Shown: positions 7,930-16,058 of the stretch, in pieces | How the letters are laid out: the number at the start of each line of letters is the position of its first letter | Position numbering within the stretch: the first letter of the stretch is position 1 | Source of the DNA: Actinomadura oligospora ATCC 43269 | GTDB lineage: Bacteria; Actinomycetota; Actinomycetes; Streptosporangiales; Streptosporangiaceae | Reading direction: 5' to 3' | Assembly: GCF_000518265.1 (NCBI RefSeq) | Contig: NZ_JADG01000003.1 | Location: 620,001-684,000, forward strand | DNA length: 64,000 nucleotides | Notes under the pieces: model-generated | What the model saw: the letters and a program-made list of their open reading frames with translations, nothing else | Databases searched by the model: none | Told to the model about the DNA's origin: nothing | Position numbers and translations under genes: made by a program

Positions 7930-7959
7930 CGTCCGCCGGGCCGACGGGGCCGCCAAAGG

Positions 7960-7999
7960 CGAGGACCGTCCGGAAGCACACGCTTCCGGACGGTCCTCG
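7960..7999. terminator. Strong bidirectional terminator between SDR and marR
   Basis: Perfect 18-bp stem CGAGGACCGTCCGGAAGC / GCTTCCGGACGGTCCTCG with an ACAC loop, then GGTTTCTGTT. It separates the convergent SDR and MarR genes. Confidence 0.85.
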
Positions 8000-8048
8000 C
8001 GGTTTCTGTTCCCGTCGTCCGAACGGAGGTCGGCCTCGGCGCGGCGGG

Positions 8049-8516
8049 TCAAGCGGGCTGGACGTCGCCCTGGAGCTGCTCGACGGCCTGGACCAGCGGC
8101 GCGAGCGCGGGCTCGGTGGCCGCCTGGTCGAGGGCCTCGCGCAGGGCGGTGTTGTGGGTGGGACGGGCCTGCTCCAGCAGGCGCGCGCCCTCCTCGGTGA
8201 CGTCGGTGTAGATGCCGCGCCGGTCGGTGGGGCACAGGTAGCGCCCGAGCAGCCCGCGCTCCTCGAGCCGGGTCACCAGCCGGGTGGTGGCGCTCTGGCT
8301 GAGGACGACGGAGTCGGCGACCTGCCGCATCTGCAGGTGCCCGCCCTCGCCGTCGTGCTGGCGGCTCAGCACGTCCAGGAGGGAGTACTCGCGCGCGCTC
8401 AGCCGGTGCTCGCTCTGGAGCGCGCGCTCGACGCGGTTCTCGATGCGCGCGTGCAGCAGCGAGAGCGCCGACCAGCCGTGCGCGAGCGCGGTCATCGCCG
8501 GGTCGGTGGCGGTCAT
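8049..8516 (-). CDS. MarR family transcriptional regulator
   Basis: A 155-residue winged-helix MarR protein: helix LSAREYSLLDVLSRQ, recognition region MRQVADSVVLSQSATTRLVT, wing LGRYLCPTDRRGIYTDVTEE. It is divergent from the MFS exporter at 8687 with about 170 bp between. That gap carries a plausible promoter whose -10 overlaps an AT-rich palindrome, so repression of the exporter and aldo/keto reductase, relieved by a ligand, is the likely role. One Cys (Cys in RYLCPTD) sits in the wing. Confidence 0.9.
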   Translation of the reverse strand: MTATDPAMTALAHGWSALSLLHARIENRVERALQSEHRLSAREYSLLDVLSRQHDGEGGHLQMRQVADSVVLSQSATTRLVTRLEERGLLGRYLCPTDRRGIYTDVTEEGARLLEQARPTHNTALREALDQAATEPALAPLVQAVEQLQGDVQPA

Positions 8517-8600
8517 GGGCAGCTCCCTCGGTCGGGGGTCGTGCGGGCGGACACGGGCGGGGGATCCGCCGCGATGTCGCTGACCTCACTATACCCGCGT

Positions 8601-8630
8601 TTGCCAATAGCCCGCGTCTGCAATTATTGT
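8601..8630 (+). promoter_or_regulatory. Promoter of the MFS gene with overlapping MarR-type operator
   Basis: TTGCCA at 8601-8606, 18-bp spacer, TATTGT at 8625-8630. The palindrome CAATTATTG (8621-8629) overlaps the -10. A related half-site TTGCCAATA lies at 8601-8609. Assignment to MarR is positional. Confidence 0.5.
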
Positions 8631-8686
8631 GGACGCGTGTAAGGCGCTTGCGCATCTCATTCCCCGTCTGGCAAAGGACCCTCGTC

Positions 8687-9970
8687 ATGCCGCTCGCACT
8701 GCTGGCCCTGGCCATGGGGGCCTTCGGAATCGGCACCACGGAATTCGTGATCATGGGGCTGCTGCCCCAGGTCGGCGCGGATCTCGGCGTGTCGGTGCCG
8801 ACGGCCGGCCTCCTGGTGACCGGCTACGCCCTCGGCGTCATGCTCGGCGCGCCGATCATGACCGTCCTCGGCACCAAGGTCTCCCGCAAGAGGATGCTCA
8901 TGCTGCTCATGGGCCTGTTCATCCTCGGCAACCTCATCTCGGCCGTCGCGCCGGTCTTCGCCGTCATGCTGATCGGCCGGGTGGTGGCCTCGCTGGCCCA
9001 CGGCGCCTTCTTCGGCATCGGCTCCGTCGTCGCCGCCGAGCTGGTGGCCCCGCAGAAGAAGGCCGGGGCCATCGCGATGATGTTCACCGGCCTCACCGTG
9101 GCCAACGTCGTCGGCGTCCCGCTCGGCACGCTCGTCGGCCAGACCGCGGGCTGGCGGGTGACCTTCCTCATCGTCGCCGCCCTCGGCGTCGTCGGCCTGG
9201 CGGGGGTCGCCAAGCTCGTTCCGGACGTGCCCAAGCCCGAGGGGGTCCGGCTGCGGGACGAGGTCGCCGCGTTCAGGAACACCCAGGTCGTCCTCGCCAT
9301 GGCCATGACGGTCCTCGGCTTCGGCGGCGTGTTCGCGGCGATCACCTACATCGCGCCGATGATGACCGAGGTCGCCGGCTTCGCCGAGTCCTCCGTGACC
9401 TGGCTGATGGTGGTCTTCGGGGTCGGCATGGTGGTCGGCAACCTGGTCGGCGGGCGCTTCGCGGACCGCAGGCTCATGCCGATGCTCTACACCGCCCTCG
9501 GCGGCCTGGCGCTGGTCCTGCTGCTGTTCACCTTCCTGGCCTCGGTCAAGGTCGCGGCCGTCGTCGCGGTGTTCCTCGTCGGGGCCCTCGGCTTCGCCAC
9601 GGTCCCGCCGCTCCAGAAGCGCGTCCTGGACCACGCCCAAGGCGCGCCGACCCTGGCCTCGGCCGCCAACATCGGCGCCTTCAACCTGGGCAACGCCCTG
9701 TCCGCCTGGCTCGGCGGCCTGGTGATCTCCGGCGGCCTCGGCTACGCCGCGCCCAACGCCGTCGGGGCCGTCCTGGCCGCCGCCGCGCTGGCGCTGGCCG
9801 TCGTCTCGCACCGGCTCGAGCTGCGGCCCGCGCGCACCGCGCGCACCGCAGCCTCCGTCCCGGCGGCCCACGCCCCTGACCTGGCGGCCCACGCCCCTGT
9901 CGCGGCGGCCCACGAGCCTGTTGCGGCCGCCCACCACGACGTCGCCCGGAACACCGTCCGGGCGCTCTGA
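8687..9970 (+). CDS. MFS transporter, AraJ/drug:H+ antiporter (DHA1) type
   Basis: A 427-residue 12-helix major facilitator. ATG at 8687 begins directly at helix 1 (MPLALLALAMGAFGIGTTEF, a hallmark of the AraJ/Cml subfamily). The loop 2-3 motif reads VLGTKVSRKRMLML, and TM5 has TGLTVANVVGVPLGTLVG. The likely role is efflux of a drug, sugar or arabinoside; the substrate cannot be told. The last 45 residues are a hydrophilic tail made of an imperfect 7-residue repeat (AAHAPVA-like). The divergent MarR gene and downstream aldo/keto reductase suggest one inducible detoxification unit. Confidence 0.88.
   Translation: MPLALLALAMGAFGIGTTEFVIMGLLPQVGADLGVSVPTAGLLVTGYALGVMLGAPIMTVLGTKVSRKRMLMLLMGLFILGNLISAVAPVFAVMLIGRVVASLAHGAFFGIGSVVAAELVAPQKKAGAIAMMFTGLTVANVVGVPLGTLVGQTAGWRVTFLIVAALGVVGLAGVAKLVPDVPKPEGVRLRDEVAAFRNTQVVLAMAMTVLGFGGVFAAITYIAPMMTEVAGFAESSVTWLMVVFGVGMVVGNLVGGRFADRRLMPMLYTALGGLALVLLLFTFLASVKVAAVVAVFLVGALGFATVPPLQKRVLDHAQGAPTLASAANIGAFNLGNALSAWLGGLVISGGLGYAAPNAVGAVLAAAALALAVVSHRLELRPARTARTAASVPAAHAPDLAAHAPVAAAHEPVAAAHHDVARNTVRAL
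9863..9946 (+). repeat. 21-bp tandem repeat (4 units) in the MFS C-terminal tail
   Basis: Units start at 9863, 9884, 9905 and 9926. Units 1-3 begin GCGGCCCACGcCCTG-like and encode AAHAPxx; unit 4 is degenerate. The period is a multiple of three, so copy-number change keeps the frame. Confidence 0.85.
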
Positions 9971-10062
9971 TCCGCCTCGTCCGCGGACGGGCGGCGACCT
10001 GCCCGACGGCAGACCGCCCGCCCCGTCCCGGACATGGCGGTACCGAAGAAAGGACCCTTGAA

Positions 10063-10887
10063 ATGATCTCCGTGCCGAACGTGACGCTCAACAACGGCGT
10101 GACCATGCCCCAGCTGGGCTTCGGCGTCTTCCAGGTCCCCGACCAGGAGACCACCGCGGCCGTCACCGCCGCCCTGGAGGCCGGCTACCGCAGCATCGAC
10201 ACCGCCGCGATCTACGGCAACGAGCGCGGCGTGGGCCAGGCCCTCGCCGCCTCCGGCATCGCGCGCGACGAGCTGTTCGTCACGACCAAGCTGTGGAACG
10301 AGGACCAGGGCCACGACCGGACCCTGGCCGCCTTCGACGCCTCCCTGGACAGGCTCGGCCTCGACCACGTGGACCTCTACCTCGTCCACTGGCCCACCCC
10401 GGCCCGGGACCTGTACGTCGAGACCTACCGGGCGCTGGAGAAGATCCTCGCCGACGGGCGGGCCCGCGCCATCGGCGTCTCGAACTTCCAGGTCCCCCAC
10501 CTGCGGCGGCTCACGGACCACACCGGCGTCACCCCGGCCGTCAACCAGGTGGAGCTGCACCCCGGCCTCCAGCAGGCCGGGCTGCGCGCCTTCCACGCCG
10601 AGCACGGCATCGCCACGGAGGCCTGGAGCCCCCTGGCCCAGGGCGCGGTCCTCGGGGACGAGGCGGTCGTGCGGATCGCCGGGGCCCACGGCGTGAGCCC
10701 GGCGCAGGTCGTGCTGCGCTGGCACCTGCAGGTCGGCAACGTCGTGATCCCCAAGTCCGTGACGCCCGCCCGCATCCGGCAGAACCTCGACGTCTTCGGC
10801 TTCGAGCTCGGCGACGCCGACATGGCCGCCCTCGCCGGTCTCGACCGCGGCCTGCGCACCGGCCCGGACCCCGACACCCTCAACTGA
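10063..10887 (+). CDS. Aldo/keto reductase (2,5-diketogluconate reductase type)
   Basis: A 274-residue NADPH-dependent AKR. The catalytic tetrad is visible: Asp46 (GYRSIDTAAIYGNE), Tyr51, Lys76 (LFVTTKLWNED) and His109 (DLYLVHWPTP). Further family motifs are AIGVSNFQVPHL, NQVELHPGLQQ and the cofactor loop VVIPKSVTPARIRQN. ATG at 10063 follows AGAAAGGACC. It lies 92 bp after the MFS gene with no obvious terminator between, so it is probably in the same MarR-controlled transcript and may reduce carbonyl compounds. Confidence 0.93.
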   Translation: MISVPNVTLNNGVTMPQLGFGVFQVPDQETTAAVTAALEAGYRSIDTAAIYGNERGVGQALAASGIARDELFVTTKLWNEDQGHDRTLAAFDASLDRLGLDHVDLYLVHWPTPARDLYVETYRALEKILADGRARAIGVSNFQVPHLRRLTDHTGVTPAVNQVELHPGLQQAGLRAFHAEHGIATEAWSPLAQGAVLGDEAVVRIAGAHGVSPAQVVLRWHLQVGNVVIPKSVTPARIRQNLDVFGFELGDADMAALAGLDRGLRTGPDPDTLN

Positions 10888-10914
10888 CCGGGGACGCCCG
10901 GGCCGTCCGGGGCG

Positions 10915-11256
10915 TCAGTCCGTGTACTTCTTGCTGTAGAGCGTGATCTGCGTGCCGGACGAGACGCGGGCGCCCGCGGTGGGGGACTGGCGGACGACCA
11001 CCCAGTTCCGGTCGATGAGCAGCTTGCGGTTGCGGCCCGTGGCGTCGCGCTCGGCGAGGTTGCGCAGGCCACGGGACTGCATGAGGTTCTGCGCCTTCTG
11101 GTGGTTCATGCCGACGACGCTCGGCACCGTGACCGATCCGGAGACACGCCGGTAGGTGGTGTGGCGGCGGTGCCCGGCATGGGTTCCGCAGCCCGCGACC
11201 GTGACCGTGGCGGCCGTGGCGAGGACGACCGGAGCGACGAGCAAGCGAGAGGACAA
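10915..11256 (-). CDS. Lipoprotein with one PASTA domain
   Basis: A 113-residue exported protein. I chose the TTG at 11256 because an AGGAG site precedes it and because it places a signal sequence at the N-terminus (SSRLLVAPVVLATAATV) ending in the lipobox VAGC (Cys23). Residues about 42-110 are a PASTA domain: VTVPSVVGMNHQKAQNLMQS, a long basic turn, then VVVRQSPTAGARVSSGTQIT. PASTA domains bind cell-wall fragments or beta-lactams in PknB-type kinases and PBPs. Here the domain is alone on a lipid anchor, suggesting a wall-associated accessory protein. Confidence 0.75.
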   Translation of the reverse strand: MSSRLLVAPVVLATAATVTVAGCGTHAGHRRHTTYRRVSGSVTVPSVVGMNHQKAQNLMQSRGLRNLAERDATGRNRKLLIDRNWVVVRQSPTAGARVSSGTQITLYSKKYTD

Positions 11257-11329
11257 CGCGTCTCCTGGGGCTTGGGGGGAAAACGAGACGAGTTGGACGT
11301 GGCGGGGCGTCCCCGGGTTCCCCTCGTCC

Positions 11330-11629
11330 TCAGTTTTCCTGGACGGCCGGACGCCAGGGCGAGTCCGGCCTGGTCGGGCGCGCGTCGGCGGCGACCCGGA
11401 GCGCGTAGCCGGGGGTGCCCGGCGACTCCGGGAGCGGGCCCAGGTAGTGGTGGCCGGTGAGGTGGCACCATGCGGGCAGGTCGATCGGCGCGGCCGGGTC
11501 GGACGCCAGCAGGTGGACGACCGTGCCCGGCGCGAGGCCGGCCAGGTGGGCGCGGAGTTCGAGCAGGAGGCGCACGCAGGCTTTGTCGCCACCGTCGATG
11601 ACGATCGGTTCTTCCGGACGGCTGGTCAC
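11330..11629 (-). CDS. TusA/SirA-like sulfur-carrier family protein
   Basis: A 99-residue protein starting at GTG 11629. The fold signature of TusA-like proteins is visible (CVRLLLELRAHLAGLAPGTV, VHLLASDPAAPIDLPAWCHL, GHHYLG). The usual CPxP active site is replaced by CVRL: the Cys (Cys18) is kept but both prolines are lost. A second Cys (in PAWCHLTGH) is conserved in the DsrE/TusA neighbourhood. Proximity to the ArsR-rhodanese regulator and the metallo-beta-lactamase/rhodanese gene supports a role in persulfide transfer. No strong ribosome site is visible. Confidence 0.65.
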   Translation of the reverse strand: MTSRPEEPIVIDGGDKACVRLLLELRAHLAGLAPGTVVHLLASDPAAPIDLPAWCHLTGHHYLGPLPESPGTPGYALRVAADARPTRPDSPWRPAVQEN

Positions 11630-11670
11630 AGGACTGCTCTCACGACGTGGAATGCGAGGGATGCTCCTTA

Positions 11671-11772
11671 TTACCGTGCCGTGGCCGCTTTGGCCAGCGC
11701 GGGCAGCGGCGAGCCGGACGTCCTCGAGGGTGCTCCAGCGGCGGGCCGGGCGGCCGGGCGGGCGTCGGTCAT
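11671..11772 (-). CDS. Possible 33-residue ORF overlapping the ArsR-rhodanese stop
   Basis: The ATG at 11772 overlaps the TGA of the upstream gene (ATGA). The peptide MTDARPAARPAAGAPSRTSG continues to LAKAATAR and stops TAA TAA. It is Ala/Pro-rich with no family, so it may only be a translational bridge toward the TusA-like gene. Confidence 0.3.
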   Translation of the reverse strand: MTDARPAARPAAGAPSRTSGSPLPALAKAATAR

Positions 11773-12446
11773 GCTTCGGCTTCCGTGGTGATCGGCAGGC
11801 CGGAGCGGCGCCAGTCGGGCAGGCCGCCGTCCAGCATGTGGGCGGTGAACCCGTGATCGCGCAGCAGCCGGACGGCGTCCGGGGCGAACACGCAGTACCG
11901 GCCGCGGCAGTAGGCCACGATCTCGGTGTCCGCGGGCAGATCGGAGAGCCGGGCGGCGAGCAGGTCGTGCGGGACGTTGACCGCCCCCGGGATGTGCCCG
12001 GCGGCGTACTCGGCCTCGGGCCGGACGTCCAGCACCAGCACCCGGCCGTCGCGCAGGCGGCGGGCCAGCTCGTCGTGCGCGACCGGGTGCAGGGCGTCCA
12101 CGTCGCCCAGGTAGTCGCGGGCGGCGCGCTCGACCTCGGCGAGCCGGGCGGCGGCGAACTCCTGCACCCGTCCGACGAACTCCTCGACCCGCTCGTCGGC
12201 GAGCCGGTAGAAGATCCGCACGCCGTCGCGGCGGGAGTCGACCAGCCCGGCCTGGGCCAGCGCGCGCAGCTGGGCGGAGGTGTTGGACACCTTCATCCGG
12301 GCCGCCTCGGCCAGCTCCTCCACGCTCCGTTCGCCCTGGGCCAGCAGGTCCAGCAGCTCGAGCCGGGCGGGGTTGGACAGCGCCTTGCCCACCCGGGCGA
12401 ACTGCCCGTACAGGTTCATCTTCCGCGTATGGTCATCCACCAGCAT
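11769..12446 (-). CDS. ArsR/SmtB regulator fused to a rhodanese domain
   Basis: A 225-residue regulator. Residues 12-105 are an ArsR winged helix (ALSNPARLELLDLLAQGERS, KVSNTSAQLRALAQAGLV, wing SRRDGVRIFYRL). Residues 125-220 are a rhodanese domain with DVRPEAEYAAGHIPGAVN and active loop AYCRGRYCVF (Cys180, Cys185). The HTH has no Cys or His metal site, so sensing is probably through rhodanese persulfidation. The start may be the ATG at 12446 (AAGGGA site) or the in-frame ATG at 12419. The shared operator at 12445-12468 covers the first of these, implying autorepression together with the divergent MBL gene. Confidence 0.88.
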   Translation of the reverse strand: MLVDDHTRKMNLYGQFARVGKALSNPARLELLDLLAQGERSVEELAEAARMKVSNTSAQLRALAQAGLVDSRRDGVRIFYRLADERVEEFVGRVQEFAAARLAEVERAARDYLGDVDALHPVAHDELARRLRDGRVLVLDVRPEAEYAAGHIPGAVNVPHDLLAARLSDLPADTEIVAYCRGRYCVFAPDAVRLLRDHGFTAHMLDGGLPDWRRSGLPITTEAEA

Positions 12447-12468
12447 ATTCCAATCCCTTTTGGAGTAT
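12445..12468. promoter_or_regulatory. ArsR-type operator between arsR-rhodanese and MBL-rhodanese genes
   Basis: Inverted repeat ATATTCCAA - 6 bp - TTGGAGTAT (8 of 9 pairs). It is A+T-rich in a G+C-rich setting and sits at the arsR ribosome site, upstream of the divergent gene. Confidence 0.6.
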
Positions 12469-12535
12469 TGTAGTACGTGACGGAGGGGGATAGAACACCT
12501 ACCGGCCGTGTTTCATCGCTAGTGGGGGGTATTCC

Positions 12536-13900
12536 GTGGGCTTCGCCCGAAACCATCTGATCCGGCTCACCGACGAGGGGCTCGGCAACTCGGCCTACCT
12601 GGTCGACCTCGGCGACGGCCGGGCGCTGGCCGTGGACGCCTCCCGCGACCTGCGCGCGCTGCGCCGGGCGGCCGAGGGGCGCGGACTGCGGGTCGCCCTC
12701 GCCGCCGACACCCACCTGCACGCCGACTTCCTGACCGGCGCGCTGCGCCTCGCCGCCGAGGACGGCGCGCGGGTCCTCGCGTCCGCGGCCGGGGACCGCG
12801 CCTACGCCCATCGGGCGCTCGCAGAGGGCGACGAGGTCGATCTCGGCGGCCTCACCCTGCGCGCGCTCGCAACCCCCGGCCACACCCGCGAGCACCTCTC
12901 CTACCTGCTGCTGGACGGCCCGACCCCGGTCGGCGTGTTCACCGGCGGCTCGCTGATCGTCGGCTCGGCCGCCCGCACCGACCTGGTCGACCCGGCGCTG
13001 ACGCTCGAGCTGGCCCATGCCCAGTACGCCTCGCTGCACCGCCTGGCCGAACTGCCGGACGCCACCCCGGTCTGGCCCACGCACGGCGCCGGGTCGTTCT
13101 GCTCCGCGCCGTCCGGGCAGGACAGGACGACCACCATCGGCGCGCAGAAGCTGGCGAACCCGCTGCTCGCCGCGCCCGACGCCGACGCCTTCGCCGATCT
13201 GCTGATCTCCGGCCTCGGCACCTACCCGCCGTACTTCGACCGCCTCGGCGAGGTCAACCGCGCCGGTCCCGAGCCGCTGTCCGGCGAGCCCCGGGTGCCC
13301 GAACTCGACTCCGGGCGGGCCCGCCGGATGCTGGCCGACGGCGTCCTCGCCGTGGACGTCCGGCCGGTCGACCGGTTCGCCGCCGGGCACGTCCCCGGGG
13401 CGCTGTCGAACGCGCTGCGCCCGTCCTTCGCCACCTGGCTCGGCTGGATCGTCGCCGACCCCGCCACCCCGTGGATCGCCGTCACCGAGCCCGGCCAGGA
13501 CGTCGCGGAGGCCGCCTGGCAGGCCCTCAAGATCGGTCACCGCCCGCCCGACGGTCATCTCCCGGCCGCCGCCTGGGACGGCCCGCTGACGACCATCCCG
13601 CGCCTGACCGCCGACCGGATCGAGGGCCGCACCGTACTGGACGTCCGGCAGGACGACGAGTTCACCTCCGGGCACATCCCGTCCGCCCGGCACATCGAGC
13701 TGGGCGCGCTCGCCCGGACGGCCGCCGCGACCGGCCCCGGCCCGGGCGAGCCGACCGTCGTGATGTGCGGTCACGGAGAGCGCGCCGCGACCGGGGCCAG
13801 CCTGCTGCTGCGGCGCGGCGCCCGCGACGTCGCGGTGCTGCACGGCGGCCCCGGCGACTGGGCGGCGCTGACCGGCCGCGCCCTGCAGGAGGGGGAGTGA
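12536..13900 (+). CDS. Metallo-beta-lactamase-fold protein with C-terminal rhodanese domain (persulfide dioxygenase-like)
   Basis: A 454-residue protein starting at GTG 12536 after AGTGGGGGG. Residues 1-240 are an ETHE1/CstB-like MBL domain. Expected Fe(II) ligands are His60 (AADTHLHADFLTG, the HADF variant usual in MBL-rhodanese fusions), His116 (TPGHTREHLS) and Asp149 (AARTDL), plus His183 (WPTHGAGSFC). Residues about 265-355 are a rhodanese-like domain lacking the active Cys, and residues 365-450 a rhodanese with Cys411 in VVMCGHGERA. It should oxidise or shuttle low-molecular-weight persulfides. Its stop overlaps the MFS start (GTGA), coupling the two. Confidence 0.88.
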   Translation: MGFARNHLIRLTDEGLGNSAYLVDLGDGRALAVDASRDLRALRRAAEGRGLRVALAADTHLHADFLTGALRLAAEDGARVLASAAGDRAYAHRALAEGDEVDLGGLTLRALATPGHTREHLSYLLLDGPTPVGVFTGGSLIVGSAARTDLVDPALTLELAHAQYASLHRLAELPDATPVWPTHGAGSFCSAPSGQDRTTTIGAQKLANPLLAAPDADAFADLLISGLGTYPPYFDRLGEVNRAGPEPLSGEPRVPELDSGRARRMLADGVLAVDVRPVDRFAAGHVPGALSNALRPSFATWLGWIVADPATPWIAVTEPGQDVAEAAWQALKIGHRPPDGHLPAAAWDGPLTTIPRLTADRIEGRTVLDVRQDDEFTSGHIPSARHIELGALARTAAATGPGPGEPTVVMCGHGERAATGASLLLRRGARDVAVLHGGPGDWAALTGRALQEGE

Positions 13901-15192
13901 CCCCCACCGTTCCCCGCCGCCCGCCCGCGCTGGGGCTGCGCGCCAACCTGGCGCAGTTCCTGCTGCTCGTCGCGGTGAACGCGCTGGTCGGGGGCATGCT
14001 CGGCCAGGAGCGCACGGTCCTGCCGCTGCTCGCCCGCGACACCTTCCACCTTTCGGCGTACACGGCCGCGCTCACCTACATCGTCGCGTTCGGCGCGACC
14101 AAGGCGATCGCGAACTTCTTCGCCGGGACGCTGTCGGACCGGTTCGGACGCAAGCCCGTCCTGGTCGCCGGATGGCTGGTCGCCGTGCCGGTGCCGCTGC
14201 TGCTGATCTGGGCCCCGTCCTGGGGCTGGATCGTGGCCGCCAACGTCCTGCTGGGCGTCAGCCAGGGCCTCACCTGGTCGACGACCGTGATCATGAAGAT
14301 CGACCTGGTCGGGCCCGCCAGCCGCGGCCTGGCCATGGGCTTCAACGAGGCCGCCGGGTACCTCGCGGTCGCCGTCACCGCGCTGGCGACCGGCGCGATC
14401 GCCGCGCACGCCGGGCTGCGGCCCGGCCCGTTCCTGCTCGGCGCGGCCTACGCGGCCCTGGCGCTCGGCCTGTCGACGCTGGCCGTCCGGGAGACCCGCG
14501 GGCACGCCCGGCTCGAGGCCGAACGGCACGCCTCGGCGGGCCACGACCCGCACGCCGGGCTGTCCACCGGGCAGATCGTCCGCCGGACGAGCGTCGGCGA
14601 CCGGGCGCTGTCGGCCGCCAGCCAGGCCGGGATGGTCAACAACCTGAACGACGCGCTCGCCTGGGGCGTCTTCCCGATCCTGTTCGCCGCCCACCACGTG
14701 CCGCTCGCCCAGATCGGCCTGCTGGCCGCGCTGTACCCGGCGGTGTGGGGCGTCGGCCAGCTCGTCACCGGCTGGTGGTCCGACCGCGTCGGACGCAAGC
14801 ACCTCATCACCGCGGGCATGCTCATCCAGGCCGCCGCGATCGGGCTGGTCGCGCTCGGGACGACCGTCCCGGTCTGGGCCGCCGCGCAGATCCTGCTCGG
14901 CGTCGGCACCGCGCTGGTGTACCCGACGCTGCTCGCGGTCGTCGGCGACATCGCCCACCCGGCCTGGCGCGCCCGCGCCGTCGGCGTCTACCGCCTCTGG
15001 CGGGACGGCGGGTTCGCCGTCGGGGCCCTCCTCGCGGGGGCCGTCGCCGACGCCTACGGCCTCACCGCCGCGATCTGGGCTGTGGCCGCCCTGACCGCCG
15101 CGTCCGGGCTGGTCGTCGCCGTCCGCATGTACGAATCCCATCCCGTCCGGGTTCGCCGGGAAGCCCCCGCGGAGGATCTGCCCGTCGGCTGA
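13897..15192 (+). CDS. MFS transporter, translationally coupled to the persulfide gene
   Basis: A 431-residue 12-helix MFS protein whose GTG overlaps the preceding stop. Both signature loops are present: GTLSDRFGRKPVLVAG (loop 2-3) and GWWSDRVGRKHLITAG (loop 8-9). The central loop (about residues 205-240) is hydrophilic and His-rich (RHASAGHDPHAGLS). The 4-base overlap with the MBL-rhodanese gene implies a shared function. Export of sulfite/thiosulfate or another sulfur-oxidation product is an inference from context only. Confidence 0.88.
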   Translation: MTPTVPRRPPALGLRANLAQFLLLVAVNALVGGMLGQERTVLPLLARDTFHLSAYTAALTYIVAFGATKAIANFFAGTLSDRFGRKPVLVAGWLVAVPVPLLLIWAPSWGWIVAANVLLGVSQGLTWSTTVIMKIDLVGPASRGLAMGFNEAAGYLAVAVTALATGAIAAHAGLRPGPFLLGAAYAALALGLSTLAVRETRGHARLEAERHASAGHDPHAGLSTGQIVRRTSVGDRALSAASQAGMVNNLNDALAWGVFPILFAAHHVPLAQIGLLAALYPAVWGVGQLVTGWWSDRVGRKHLITAGMLIQAAAIGLVALGTTVPVWAAAQILLGVGTALVYPTLLAVVGDIAHPAWRARAVGVYRLWRDGGFAVGALLAGAVADAYGLTAAIWAVAALTAASGLVVAVRMYESHPVRVRREAPAEDLPVG

Positions 15193-15229
15193 CCCAGGCC
15201 CATCGGGCGACGCCGCCGGGCGGCGCGGC

Positions 15230-15988
15230 TCAGACCTGGATGACGGTGACGCCCGCGGCCTCCAGCCGTTCCAGTTCGTCGCGGGGCGCGGACGCGTCGG
15301 TGACGACCGCGTCCAGGTCGGTGACCGGGCAGACGAAGCCGAGGCCGGTGCGCCCGAACTTCGACCCGTCGCAGACCGCGATCCGGCGCTGGGCGGCGGC
15401 GATCGCGGCCCGCTTCACCGGCACCTCGGCCAGGTCGTGCGCGGTCAGCCCGTGCTCGGCCGACAGGCCGCAGACCGCGACGACGGCGGTGTCCACGCGC
15501 AGGGCCCCGAGGGACGCCTCGGTCAGGTGGCCCGCCAGCAGCCAGGTGCCCGGGATCATCTGCCCGCCGGGCACGAGCAGCCGGACGTCCTGGGCGGTGC
15601 TGAGCGCGTTGAGCGAGTAGAGGTCCAGCGGGATCGCGGTGATCCGGCGGTTCGCCAGCAGCCGGGCGACCCCCAGCGTGGTCGTGCCGCTGTCGATGAT
15701 GACCGACTCGCCGTCGCTGATCATCGCGTCCATCTTCTCGGCGATGGCCCGCTTGGCGTCCACGGCCTCGTGCTCGCGCAGCGCGAACGGAGGGTTCTCG
15801 CCGCGCAGCAGCAGGCTCACCGCGCCGCCGCGGACGCGCCGGAGCACGCCCTGCTCGGCGAGCAGGTCCAGGTCGCGGCGGATCGTCATCTCCGAGCAGC
15901 CGGTCTCCGCGGCCAGCTCCGCCACGGTCACCCGCTCGCTCGTCCGCAACCGTTCGATGATCTCAACATGCCGGTTCAAACCTTCCAT
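15230..15988 (-). CDS. DeoR family transcriptional regulator
   Basis: A 252-residue DeoR/GlpR-type repressor. I chose ATG 15988 (MEGLNRHVEIIERLRTS), where the family begins. The HTH is VTVAELAAETGCSEMTIRRD, followed by the typical wing LAEQGVLRRVRGGAV. The C-terminal sugar-phosphate-binding DeoRC domain shows MISDGESVIIDSGTTTLGVA, LVPGGQMI and VAVCGLSAEHGLTAHD. It is divergent from the HAD-MFS pair across a perfect ACACGT/ACGTGT inverted repeat, so it most likely represses that pair and itself in response to a phosphorylated sugar. Confidence 0.92.
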   Translation of the reverse strand: MEGLNRHVEIIERLRTSERVTVAELAAETGCSEMTIRRDLDLLAEQGVLRRVRGGAVSLLLRGENPPFALREHEAVDAKRAIAEKMDAMISDGESVIIDSGTTTLGVARLLANRRITAIPLDLYSLNALSTAQDVRLLVPGGQMIPGTWLLAGHLTEASLGALRVDTAVVAVCGLSAEHGLTAHDLAEVPVKRAAIAAAQRRIAVCDGSKFGRTGLGFVCPVTDLDAVVTDASAPRDELERLEAAGVTVIQV

Positions 15989-15998
15989 ATGTGCAATC

Positions 15999-16013
15999 AC
16001 ACGTGATACGTGT
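15999..16013. promoter_or_regulatory. Candidate DeoR operator
   Basis: ACACGT-GAT-ACGTGT, a perfect 6-3-6 inverted repeat, 11 bp upstream of the deoR start. A TATAAG (16015-16020) follows directly and may be the -10 of the divergent HAD-MFS transcript. Confidence 0.55.
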
Positions 16014-16058
16014 TTATAAGTCAAGTTTCGACGCGCGATTCGAGAGCGAGACACCAAC

